Shown here piece after piece: positions 1-10,138 of a stretch of 64,000 nt of DNA; positions within the stretch are counted from its first letter, which is position 1, and each line of letters begins with the position of its first letter. Source of the DNA: Acridotheres tristis (taxonomy: Eukaryota; Chordata; Aves; Passeriformes; Sturnidae); assembly GCA_037013685.1 (NCBI GenBank), contig CM072897.1, positions 20,038,143 to 20,102,142 of the forward strand, given 5' to 3'. Below the pieces are notes generated by a model that made no database searches, was not told where the DNA came from, and saw only the letters and a program-made list of their open reading frames with translations. The translations under genes were made by a program, and so were the position numbers.

Positions 1-739
1 TTCCACACACTGATTCACCTGTGCAGTGCAGAAGGAAACATCCACACCTGCTTGACTGAAGAGAGGGTTGGGGGCTTTTTGGGTTTCTGCAGAAAAGTAG
101 ATAAGAAGCTTTGGCTAACAAGTTTCCTCTTTGCCCCCAACAAATGAACAGGTGATTTAAATTATTAGAACTTCATTTGTTTTCTTAGAAGAATCACATT
201 ACACTTGCATGTGAAGTTTTGGTGGGTCACTGTTGGGGGTTAGGGTTCTTCCTTATGTTTCTTTCTGTCATGGAATTTTGTCCCATCTGGAGAAGGAGAA
301 GGAGGAAGGGTGCAGCTGGCTACTGTCTTACCTGAGGGATTTTCTCTTGGGAAGGGCAAAGTCACCATGAGATTTTAGGCTGGGGGAGAACAGGGTGGGG
401 TGCAGCTCCTAGCTCCCTCCCTGTCTCTGCCAGCATGGGGGAGAACGTTCCAGCTGTTGCTTACTGTAGGATTCACTGCCTCTGCTGAAGACCAGCCCCA
501 TACTGCTCCTTCCTTACTGCGGGTAAGCCTTTGCTTGTAAGAACAGTCATAGGACTGGGACCTTATTAACACCCTACCACATTAGAAAGGACCCTCACCA
601 TCTACTCAAGTGCCTCAGGAGAAAAAAACAGGACCCTGACACCCTCCCCCCTCCAAAAGAGCCTCTCGCAGCCATGTTCACCTGCCTGCCAGGACACCCC
701 ACAGCTCATTTACTACTCCAGGATCCGCTTGTCCCATCC

Positions 740-930
740 ATTGCAGCCAGCCCTCCGAGGTTCCTGCTGCAGCCCTGAGCCTCTGCCTGGCCGGCCCGCC
801 ATTACCATGGGAGGGAGAGGCGGCCGAGCTCGCGCCACAGCGCCCCCTGCAGCCGCGGGGGAATCATCGCACGTGCCCTGCCCAGCCGGGAGCCAGCAGC
901 GCCCCTGCCGGCTGTGACCGGAACTGCACC
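740..930. promoter_or_regulatory. Small CpG-rich patch inside the intron
   Basis: This is a GC-rich segment with many CpGs (CCGGCCCGCC, CGGCCGAGCTCGCGCC, AGCCGCGGGG) in an otherwise AT-leaning intron. It is too short to be a classic CpG island promoter but could be an intragenic regulatory element or alternative promoter. No splice donor or coding sequence clearly follows it on either strand. It contains a CTCF-like core. Confidence 0.4.
837..854 (-). promoter_or_regulatory. CTCF-like motif
   Basis: Read on the minus strand, the sequence is GCTGCAGGGGGCGCTGTG. It matches the core AGGGGGCGC of the vertebrate CTCF consensus, including the preceding S-Y positions, but it is imperfect at the leading CCA. 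It lies in the CpG-rich patch. Binding is inferred from motif only. Confidence 0.4.
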
Positions 931-1643
931 AAAGGGCAAAGTGCCCGCGGCCAAGAGAATGCTGGCACTGGGTTCCTGCTGCTGTTTCTTGTTGCTGCTG
1001 TTGTTGTTATTTGCCTTGTTATACATATACGTACTAGTAAAGAACTGTTAAACCTTTTCCCATATCTTTGCTTGAAAACTCCTTAATTTCAAAGTGATAA
1101 TAATTCACAAGGAAGAGGGTCATGTTTTTTCCATTCCAAGGGAGGTTCCTGCCTTCCCTGGCAGACACCTGTCTTTCAAACCAAGCCAATCACCCAGCTT
1201 TGATGACAACACATCCAGTGCTCACCTAAGACCCAGGAGGATCTCAGCACACCTGAACCCAACTGGCCAGTGGGAAGAATGCTTCCCAAGACTGGGAAGT
1301 GTGGGACAAACAGATATGTGTTGGCCTCATGCCTCAGCTGAATGAGACACCATGGATCTAGCTAGGAAACAAGAGGCTCCAGTGAATAAACCCAAGTTGT
1401 GAGCAGTGAAAGTGCACCCAGAGAAAGACTCCAGAAACCTTAGAATAAACTTCAACAATCACTAGTAAATTATCATTCAGCTAGAGCAGAAGCACATGCA
1501 AAAAACAGGCGAATTAAAAGAGAAGTCTCCATGAAACATCCATTATTGTTCCATTTGCTCTGCCTGCCTCCCAGAGTGACCCATGGGGCTGCCCTTCCAA
1601 GCAGGCACCAAAACTAAGTGCTATTTCTCTAGAGGTGGTTTTG

Positions 1644-1712
1644 TCATAGGATCATAGAACAGTGTGGGTTGGAAGGGACCTTAAGATCATCTGATTTATC
1701 AAATATTCTCAC
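1644..1712 (-). mobile_element. CR1 LINE 3' end, short fragment
   Basis: TCATAGGATCATAGAACAGT followed by GTGGGTTGGAAGGGACCTTAAGATCATCT is the reverse complement of a CR1 3' terminus. Further 5' parts of the element have decayed beyond recognition. Confidence 0.75.
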
Positions 1713-2521
1713 TACACGTTTCTCCCATCAGCCTGAGATGCTGCTCACACCTCTTGTCCTTGGTGACATCCAAAGAAGAAGCATCTACCTTGGAATATTT
1801 TATCAATGGCTGTAATTCACAAGATTAGGAACAACTGGAGAATTTAAATGCAAGTTTTATGAGCTAGTGGAAAGTGCTATTCTTCCACAGCATCAGGTGG
1901 CTTGATTAGCCCAGGGAATGAAGCTACACCAGTGCTGAGAGAAGCAGGCTCCTGCCTGAGAGCCTGGAACTGTGGACACACACACATTTAGAGAGCTAGG
2001 GAATTACAACTTGGGAATCCTTTTCAGGCCTGGATTTCTCCTGACTCTCAGCTCCATTCCCAGGCTGACAAGCTGACTGCAGCTTCAGTTAGGGAGAAAG
2101 TCTCCCAGGGTAATAACATGGTGAAAACCAAAGTAAAGTTCATAATAAAGATTAACACCTGGTGTCTTTCCCGTGGGATACAATCCTGAAGTACTGTCGC
2201 AAGAATGTTTCTCCCACTTGTCCAATGAGCTCCTGTCCTGTCCTAGCTGCACGTAACACATTTTAAATACAGGCTGTCCATACAATAAAGTTGGCCTTTT
2301 TTCCCCAAAAAAGTCCGTGTGTGTTACTGTCCTTTCTCTCTCTTTGCAGCGCAGTAACCACTTGGAACCAATTTCCAGGAATGGCTCCAGTAGCCACAAC
2401 AGCCAGATTTGTCTCTTTTAGCTCTACAGCAAAGTACATGAAAAACTGGGTTTGAAGTTGGCTTGAGTTGAACTCAACAGAGTTCAAGGAGTGACACTGA
2501 GGAAGTGATGCTGTGAAATTC

Positions 2522-2647
2522 AGAATAGAATAGAATAGAATAGAATAGAATAGAATAGAATAGAATAGAATAGAATAGAATAGAATAGAATAGAATAGAA
2601 TAGAATAGAATAGAATAGAATAGAATAGAATAGAATAGAATAGAATA
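2522..2647 (-). repeat. Pure (ATTCT)n pentanucleotide microsatellite, about 25 copies
   Basis: There are 126 bases of uninterrupted AGAAT/ATTCT units; on the plus strand the unit is TAGAA. It abuts the 3' end of a minus-strand CR1 element (2648-2869), whose family tail is built of ATTCTRTG units, so the array probably grew by slippage from that tail. It encodes long LFYSI-type reading frames by chance, which are not genes. In the CSNK1G1 transcript it would be present as AUUCU. Confidence 0.97.
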
Positions 2648-2869
2648 TTCTGAGCTGGAAGGGACCCACAAGGACTATCAGTCTGACTCCTGGCCCTGCA
2701 CAGACACCCCAACAATCCCACCCTGTGCCTGAGAGCATTGTCCAAACATTCCTGGAGCTCTGGCAGTCTTGGGCCACGAGCATTCCCTGTGGAGCCTGCT
2801 CAGTGCCCGACCACCTTCTGGGGGAAGAGTCTTTTCCTGATATCCAACCAAAATATTCCCTGATACAGT
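2648..2869 (-). mobile_element. CR1 LINE 3' fragment
   Basis: Recognised by the CR1 3' end in reverse orientation: GAGCTGGAAGGGACCCACAA, then CCCTGCACAGACACCCCAACAATC and related segments. It is truncated at the 5' side, as is usual for CR1. The element's 3' end faces the pentamer repeat. Confidence 0.85.
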
Positions 2870-4531
2870 TTGGGAGCATCAAGTTCCCATTCATACTCAT
2901 CACCCTCCTACCAGCTTCCAAATCACACGGCAAGACTAAAGACAGAGAGGGAAGAGCTCACTCATCTTTGATTAAAACTCCCCACTTTCCAGTGGAAAAG
3001 ACTACAAAGAGGAGATTAGCTCTTTACTAGGAGTCAAATATTGTAAGAGAGAATCTGCAGTTATTACATCCAAGAACAAAAATTAGGCCATTAAAACTGG
3101 AGACCCAAGCTTACACCTCCAATTCACTTCTCATGATGTTTATTTTTTTGTCTTTTTCCCTTATAGAAATGCTTTGCTCAAGACTTTAAAGAAGCATCCC
3201 TCAGAAGAGAGCTGTTTGTGTTTTGGTGAGAAGAACCTGATTTCCCCCATGTTATATTAAATAATTCATCACCCTAAGTAATGTTTAAGTGAAAACATGA
3301 CAAAAGCTGCTGTGCAATCCCGAACTGGATTATCTGTGCAGCTCAGAAGAACAAGAACAAAGCCTGGGATTTCTATGGGCCTTTTGAACTAAAATGCCTG
3401 AAAACGAAGCCAGGTGTCACTGTGCTGTCAAGGAAACATGATGCCTCACACATACACAACATGAAGGTCTGTGGCCACGGTGGACAAGAGGAGACTGGCT
3501 GAACAATTCCCCCCAAAACCAGGGGGCTACTGCATCCATCAGGGAATTTATTAAAGCAGGTGACTGTATGGGGGCTCATACACCAGGCCACACTAATCAC
3601 CATGCATATGTGCTGCAAGCAACCCAGCTTCCTACAGCAACACTACCCAAGGAGGGGTCATCTTGACTGTAGTTGATGGATTAGGATGTATCCTACCCTA
3701 TGTTAGCTATGTGACCCTTCAGAGCCCAGGAAGGCTGAACCCAGACAGGTTGCTACACATCATGCTTGGTTCTCTACCCACAAACCCTAGCTCGAGGAAC
3801 TGGGCAGAACATGGCGTTTAGGGGAGCAGAATAAGCCCAGAATCACTCCCTGGGAATTAGAACAGCAACAGCTCCAGCTGGGAGCTGCAGCTGGAGATCT
3901 ACTGAAAGTCTGAAAATACTATTAACACAGAAAATCCAAACTCTCCACACCAAAACAGTACAACAAGAAAGGAAAAAAATGGGAAATTAAATTTCCCTGT
4001 GGCAGTTCATCCAGACTGTGATGCCTTCCTGAGGGTTCTGCCCTGCCTGTCTTTTGTGCTCTGCAACACTCACACTGTGAACTGGACACTCTGAGAGGGA
4101 CATAGGGATGTTCTTGGGACACACATCCTTGTAAGAGTTGCATGCTCCGTGGGCAGAGGGCACCTGGCAACAGGCTGCCATCAGCACAACTCTCATTCTG
4201 CTCCATGGTCTATGTGCTATGAGTAAAAGCACCTCAAAAAACGTGGTAGTCAGGGAATCTAACCAGGCTGGATGACCGACTTTAACCTGTTTACCCACAA
4301 ACTATAGAAAAACAACCCCATTCCAAACTGGACTCTGGCTGACTCATGATACCAAGGAATTCCACTCGTTGATACCTTATTTCAACAATCTGTTGCTTTG
4401 ACAAAATTCTCCTCATATCACCATCTCTAAATTAGGCACAAATTTTCCTTGGTATGACCAAGAATCAGCCTCAGCCATCTACAATGCCATGTGCTCCTCC
4501 AGTGCCAGAGGAGAGGAGCCAAGCAATGCAC

Positions 4532-4636
4532 CTGATTGCGAAGGGCCTGTTGCGATGGCCGATCCCGGTGGATGTGGCTGTCTCTTGTCACTGCAGAGGT
4601 CCCAGAATCTACATGGACAGATCCCACGGGAGTAGG
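4532..4636 (-). CDS. CSNK1G1: CSNK1G1 coding exon 9 (start of C-terminal tail)
   Basis: This 105-base exon encodes residues 333-367, from [20 protein letters not shown] to [22 protein letters not shown] with a following HRDRPSQQ matches the C-terminal tail of CSNK1G1 as I know it. The acceptor is TTATTTTCCAG|CCTACT. The expected donor is AATCAG|GTGCAT, which is weak: only the GT matches the intronic consensus well. Read through, the frame stays open for 34 more codons to a stop near 4427, giving a hydrophobic, Trp/Leu-rich end. I take the spliced form as normal, because family members continue after RNQ with a cysteine-rich tail, which is not found in this window. Confidence 0.93.
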
Positions 4637-6190
4637 CTGGAAAATAAGGTGCTGGTTAGAGTGAAGACTCTCAAACCTACCTTGTTGAGCCAGTAGGATG
4701 CAGAAAAACATCAAAACGCTGCCCAAAGGAGCCAAGGACAGGGCTATAAAATCCCTGTGATTTACAGACGTGGAATTTGATGGTGGACACCAGCACCAAA
4801 TGTCTTGTATAAAAATTAATTAAGAAGATATAGTTAGGTGTCTGTCTCAATGTCAGATCACACCTATTGCGTCTCACACAGAAAATACACAGACTTGTTT
4901 TCCTCATCCCATTGTCTCACCACTTCTAAAAATCACACTTGCATAGAAACAGGACATGTAAAAATTAAAGCTTCATCTGCTCTCTTCTCACCAAAGTCAT
5001 AATCCCTGCTCCCAACATCGAGATCTCCATGGCAACTACGGTGGTTGTCAGCAATAGCATGCTTGTCATACGAGGTGCTCTTTATCAACTGCCTTTGTAA
5101 TTAAATAAAAATGAAGATAAAATCTTGATTCACAAAGGGAATGATTTCTTAGGAACTCTGTTGAGCATAGTAAGCATTGGGAATGCTAAATATAGTTGGG
5201 ACAGTAAAGTACTGACAGTGGTAACAAGTTTAGCACTGATGGCATTTGACCAGTGACAATTCATTTACAGATGTCATTACTGATCTCAGGGGTGAGTCAT
5301 AAGCAGAATGACCCAAAACAAAGAGGTTTAGATTCTTCAACCATATTTCCCCATGACACATCCTTTGGCCAAGGTCTTCCAGAGTTTAACTGGGTTTTGA
5401 TGATAAAAGTGATGCAACAAATTCAGGGTCATGGTTCACATGGAGTCATGGAATGGCTAAATGGAGGTTGGTTTCTCCCACATTTCCTTGCCATGTACTA
5501 TACAGAGCTCATTCAGCCTCTGAGTGTCCTCTGAGATATTCTGAGTTCAGAAGAGCAAGTTTAGATTAGATATTTGGGGAAATTCCTCCCTGTGATGGTG
5601 GTGAGGTTCTGGCAAGGTTGCCCAGAGAAGCTGTGGCTGCCCCACTCCTGGACAAGGCCAGGTTGGACGGGGTTTGGGGCAACCTGGGATAGTGGACTGT
5701 GTCCCTTCCCATGGCAGGGGGTTGGAACAAAGTGAGCTTTATGATCTCTTCCAACCCAAACCGTTCTGGGATTTTACTATTTGCTGAACATCCATCAGAA
5801 CCCTGCCTAGATCTCCTGTACCTTTTTGATGGGAACATGACCATTATAGGGGCTTTCTATGATTCTCCTGCTTTAAGATGGATTTTAGATACTGGTTTCC
5901 AATCCTGTGCTAGACTAGAGGGAATTCAGTCTCATCATGTCCATTGTCACAAATGAGAAAAAGAGGCTTGTATGTCCAGAGAGGTGGATGAGGCCTCTGT
6001 CCCTCAGGAAATCTGCGAGGCACTGCAAAAAACCCTCTGAACACAAGGTCAGGACATCTCAGTATGTTGAGAATAGAAAGATTTGATCCTAAACTCACTG
6101 GCATTAATTTGGATTATTGGTATCAAAAAGGCAATGGTAGCAAAGCAGCACCTGGAAGGCAAGACATGGGATTTTGCAGGGACAACTCAC
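4637..6190 (-). other. CSNK1G1: CSNK1G1 intron between coding exons 8 and 9
   Basis: A 1,554-base intron with GTGAGT donor and TTTTCCAG acceptor. Apart from one CR1 copy at 5563-5776 I see only unassigned AT-leaning sequence. Confidence 0.85.
5563..5776 (+). mobile_element. CR1 LINE 3' fragment
   Basis: Shows the standard CR1 3' series: GGAAATTCCTCCCTGTGATG, GTTGCCCAGAGAAGCTGTGG, CAAGGCCAGGTTGGACGGGG, then CTTCCAACCCAAACCGTTCT. It is antisense to the host gene. Confidence 0.9.
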
Positions 6191-6339
6191 AATTGGCCTG
6201 CCAACCCAGTCGTAGGCGTAGTCAAAGGTGTAGCCTTTCTTTTCAAAGAGCTCCGTGAAGATGGTCCGTAGGTAATCGTAGTCTGGTCTCTCAAAGAAGT
6301 CTAATCGCCGGACATAGCGGAGGTACGTGGCCATCTCCT
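6191..6339 (-). CDS. CSNK1G1: CSNK1G1 coding exon 8 (end of kinase domain)
   Basis: This 149-base exon completes Glu283 and encodes residues 284-332, from [20 protein letters not shown] to [12 protein letters not shown]. It contains helices H and I and closes the kinase domain; the YTFDYAYDW motif is conserved across CK1 gamma. The acceptor is TTTTCCAACAG|AGGAGATGG and the donor CCAATT|GTGAGT. The sequence is intact, with no stop or frameshift. Confidence 0.96.
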
Positions 6340-7974
6340 CTGTTGGAAAAGGGGAAAAAGCAGCAGCTTTTATCCTGAATCTTCCAAATGAGTTGTTAGA
6401 AACCAATATCTGGGCTGCCAGTGCTACTGCTGGCTTTTCTCCTACAAGTCATGGTTTTTAGAAAGAGTCCTCAATGGAAAACAATCCAAACGCTTCTCAA
6501 GCAAAGATGGAAGTCTTACCTCTGCTCAAATTTGATCCATCCACACCTTGACTTATTCTATATATTTGCATTAAAAAAACCAAAGCGAGAAATAAACTCA
6601 CTGAACCTAACAACAGGCTGCTCACAGACATTTAGAATGCTCTTGCCCAGAGAAGTTGTGGCTGCCCCATCCCTGCAAGTGTCCAAGGCCAGGTTGGATG
6701 GGGCTTGGAGCACCCTGGAATAGTGGAAGGTGTCCCATCATGACATTGGCAGCACCTGAATATTCAAAACTATATTAAGAGAGGGAGGCTCCAAGGTGAA
6801 TTTACCTGAAGAGGGTTAATTTACAGACCAGGGTTTGGTGTTAAGCTAATTAATTGCTTTCCTCCATCTGGGTTGCATTTTGCATGCAAAGAATACTGAG
6901 CCCTAGGAACTCATGTCCTGCCTCTTCCCGGCTCTCCCTTGGCTCATCGTCTTGCCTTCAGCTGACAAAAATAAGAATTATCAATAAGAACTACTTATTG
7001 ATACTTAACTCTGTCTATTGCTTGTGGCTTCCATGGAAGTAAAACAGGGGGAAAAAAAGGAGAAGAAAGAATCCTCTCTTTTAAGTACCTCCAGAAGGTG
7101 GATAACAACCAGTTTCAGGTGAGGAAGGGACAAAACTCAGTTCTCTCATCTCCCATCAGCCCAGATCTGAAGGAGCTATGAGGAGGAGTACTGGCAAAAA
7201 GATGAGAACAGACAACCTGAAGCTGTTCTGCTTGGAAACGGGTGGTTTTTGGAACGAGACATCTGGGGAATTACTTGAGTGAACAATGATCCCATTCCAG
7301 GCTTGCTGCTCCTCGTGCCAGGAAAGAGCCATGTGGCACAACAGCTCCTACAGAAATGGGATTAATTCTGGGTGCTCTCCCTGGTGTCAGGACTTCAGAA
7401 ACACCCACGAAATCTCCCAAGCTCACTCTGTGGCCAGGGGACCCTGGGGAAGGCACTAACTCTGTATCCTGCTCTCCCAGCTCCATGGTCTGTTTAACTG
7501 GAGATCAGGTGTTGGGCTTGGCTAGAAGCACACTTTAGTAACACTCTCCTTAAAACAGCTTCCAGAAGGTGGAATTCATGGACAGACAGACCATCTCATT
7601 TTCCAAGCTGGCCACCTACACCTGCAACACCTGTAAAACCTTCCATTTGGAAAAGAATTAACTCAGTGTTTCCAACATGGTCATTTGGGAGAGGGAAAAT
7701 AATGAAGAGCTCTTTCGGAAGGAAGCCAAGAAGTAAAGTAGGCATACAAGGCCCTTGGGCACTGTCCAACCTCCTTGATGAGAAGAGTTTTGTTCATTTT
7801 AAGACCTCAGGCCCTGCTAATTTATAGCAGCAGTTCCAGTTGTTTGCCAGCTTAAAAAACAACATGATGGATACACGTCATTCAATACTTTCTGAAGGAG
7901 GAGTGCAGGCCCATCCTATTTGACAAGGTATGGCCACCTCCAGCTGCACTCACATGATCCCATCAGGGCTTTAC
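6340..7974 (-). other. CSNK1G1: CSNK1G1 intron between coding exons 7 and 8
   Basis: A 1,635-base intron with GTAAAG donor and CCAACAG acceptor. It carries one short CR1 copy; the remainder (6753-7974) has no feature I can support. Confidence 0.85.
6643..6752 (+). mobile_element. CR1 LINE 3' fragment, lacking the very end
   Basis: GCCCAGAGAAGTTGTGGCTG through GGAATAGTGGAAGGTGTCCC matches the CR1 3' region. The terminal ATTCTGTG tail is missing or degraded. It lies about 300 bases upstream of exon 8 in transcript order. Confidence 0.85.
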
Positions 7975-8059
7975 CTGGAAAGTTCTCACAGAGAACTTCA
8001 ACTGGAGTGTTTCTCTTTGTGTCCCCAATCTTCTGATATCTCTCTTTTAAGGTGTCAGC
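7975..8059 (-). CDS. CSNK1G1: CSNK1G1 coding exon 7 (helix G-H region)
   Basis: Eighty-five bases encode residues 255-282 plus one base: [20 protein letters not shown], then EVLCENFP. The [12 protein letters not shown] segment is typical of CK1 gamma. The acceptor is GCGCTGCAG|GCTGAC and the donor TTCCAG|GTAAAG. The frame is unbroken with exon 6 (phase 0) and exon 8 (codon 283 split G|AG). This short exon is easy to miss because no long reading frame surrounds it. Confidence 0.95.
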
Positions 8060-10052
8060 CTGCAGCGCACAAAGACAAAACAGTTGTGGAGAAAGAGTTC
8101 AACCATGTGAGAAAGGACATGCTGTATGGGAAGAAAAATAAGGTATTTAATGCCCATTCTGGGTGACATCAAGAGATGTTACTTGTAACTGAGCTGCATC
8201 CTAGACAACACTAGTAGGAATATTTCACAGGCTATTGGGAGGGAACATCCAAGGATGTTCAAAATATCTTTGTTCAAGAAAGGCATGACCCTTATCAGTG
8301 TCTTGCAAGGCTCATTTCTCATAGCCCAGTCCCGAGGATTGTGCAGGGAAGGTTACATGGGAGAAGGAAATTAAGGTGCATGAACTGTGATGGCACATCA
8401 GGACCTCCCCAGACTTAGGGCCATCGAGCTGCCTTCACAAACAACTGCAAAACAGACCCATCACACAGCAATTTGAGTATTCCTCCGTGCAACACGATGT
8501 TACTACATTGATAACAACTTTACATCAGTCACACTTCTCCCAAATCCTAGGCTGCTCTCACACCTTTCCTTTCACCCCCAAACCCTCCATCACTCAGCAC
8601 TGGTTTAATATCTGGTCAACAAGGAAATGAAACCATTTGCAGCTGGATTTCCCACCTAAATCAACCTGAGGCAGAGAACTCTGCTCCAGCTGTCACCCTA
8701 AAAGTGGGGTTTCTTGCCTCCATTTCAAAGTATGTCAATTAGACCTGGCAGCAGCATAATGAGAACTGTAAACATTCTCTGACAGTACAGACCAGAAGTG
8801 TAAGCCGAGGAAACCTAGAAGGGCAAACATGCCACATTCTAAATCCAGCTGGAGAGTCAGTGTTTGCCCTGAACCTCACAAAGGAGTCAACTAATTCTTA
8901 TCAAGTTCAGCACTGGACTGAGAAACTTTTGCAGAACCTTGTATAAACTTGGAATTATTTTAGAATAATTTACAGGATTAATTTACAGCAGGTAAATTCA
9001 ACTTAGCCAGAAAATTCAACTAAGCCAGAAAGAAAATATGTACTAGAATAACACACTTAAAGAGAGGCGTGGACATAAAATAAGAGAGAGTCTGATTTCT
9101 TTCACAATCCATTTCATGCTTGAAAAACCCTTCTTTGCTTTTACGACCTGTTGCCAACATTTCTGGCATGTGCCTGATGAGGCTGAGCTAAGACTAACTC
9201 TGGATAGGTGGTGAAAAACAGCTGAACAAGGTCTATTAACCCAACTGGGTCTATACCCACTGACCATTGCAGAGCTCTGCCAAGCAGCTCCTGAACCCAA
9301 AGCTTTGGCTCCTTTTTCCAACAGGAGCTCTTGTCTTGCCTGATAAACCTAACCTGATCAGACCCTTCACTCCCTTCAATTCCAAAGCTGAACGCAGTAG
9401 CTTTATCGTCAGAGAGGTGATGGAGAAGTGAAGATGCAGCTTCCAACAGCTCTGGAGCCAGTAAATGACTTACTCCTTGTTAGCTCAGCTGATGGATGTT
9501 GGTGGCAGTCGGAAACTCAATTACTTGCAGCTCTCCACATTGTACACAGCATCTCATAAACTCCCCAGCACTGATTGTCCAGTGTCTGTGGAGGGAAGCC
9601 AAGCCAAATACTTGTGCCAGAAAACCAGTTTTTCAAGCTGAAGTCCATCTGTGCATCTAAACCCATCAAACTGCTCCCATTATAAACATGGATCACAGAT
9701 GCAGCTGGGGGATTGTGTTGCTGTAACTGGAATTTCATAAACAATCGCTGTGTCCCAGTCACGCTCCAGTCCGGGGCAGCTTCCAATCACAGCTCTCTCA
9801 CTGCTGTCCCTGTCTCTCTGTTCACCTTCTCTCCAAAACTGTACCAATTTGGAAACTTGAAGTGCCAGCTAATGTATTTCTACCTTAAAATCTTCCCTGC
9901 AGCTAAACTTAATGCCTCAGTGTTAGGCTTCAAGGACACAAAGGAGAGGACAGTGTTTCTGACTGGATTTTGCCAACGTTTCCCCAGCAGATTCTCCTTT
10001 GGGTAGAGACTAGCCAAAGTTTTAAAGGACAAAACCTAAGGCTCAAACCTAC
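8060..10052 (-). other. CSNK1G1: CSNK1G1 intron between coding exons 6 and 7
   Basis: A 1,993-base intron with GTAGGT donor and GCGCTGCAG acceptor. I see no repeats I can name and no other gene. Confidence 0.85.
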
Positions 10053-10138
10053 CTTCAGTCCTTGCCAGGGCAGGCTGCCTCGGAGGAAATACATGAACAT
10101 ATGGCCAAGGGCTTCCAAGTCATCTCGACGACTTTGCT
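10053..10138 (-). CDS. CSNK1G1: CSNK1G1 coding exon 6 (alpha-F region of C-lobe)
   Basis: This 86-base exon completes Glu226 and encodes residues 227-254, [20 protein letters not shown] followed by [18 protein letters not shown] is the conserved CK1 helix-F segment, with the structural Asp. [11 protein letters not shown] leads into helix G. The acceptor is TCTTTTAG|AGCAAAG and the donor CTGAAG|GTAGGT. Phase is 2 bases at the start and 0 at the end, matching both neighbours. Confidence 0.96.

Larger units (their letters stand above)
1..4531 (-). other. CSNK1G1: CSNK1G1 intron following coding exon 9 (incomplete)
   Basis: This starts at the GTGCAT donor at 4531 and runs off the left edge. I looked on the minus strand for the terminal CK1 gamma coding sequence (a VVSSTNGEL-like start, a CCCFFKRK-like end) and did not see it, so the last exon(s) should be beyond position 1. 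The stretch holds two CR1 pieces, the ATTCT pentamer repeat at 2522-2647 and a CpG-rich patch at 740-930. The rest, including 2870-4400, shows nothing I can assign. Confidence 0.75.

Noticed and set aside
2263..2933. Three overlapping minus-strand frames with long LFYSI repeats
   Set aside because: They are translations of the ATTCT pentamer array and its CR1 neighbour, open only because the 5-base unit contains no stop in these frames.
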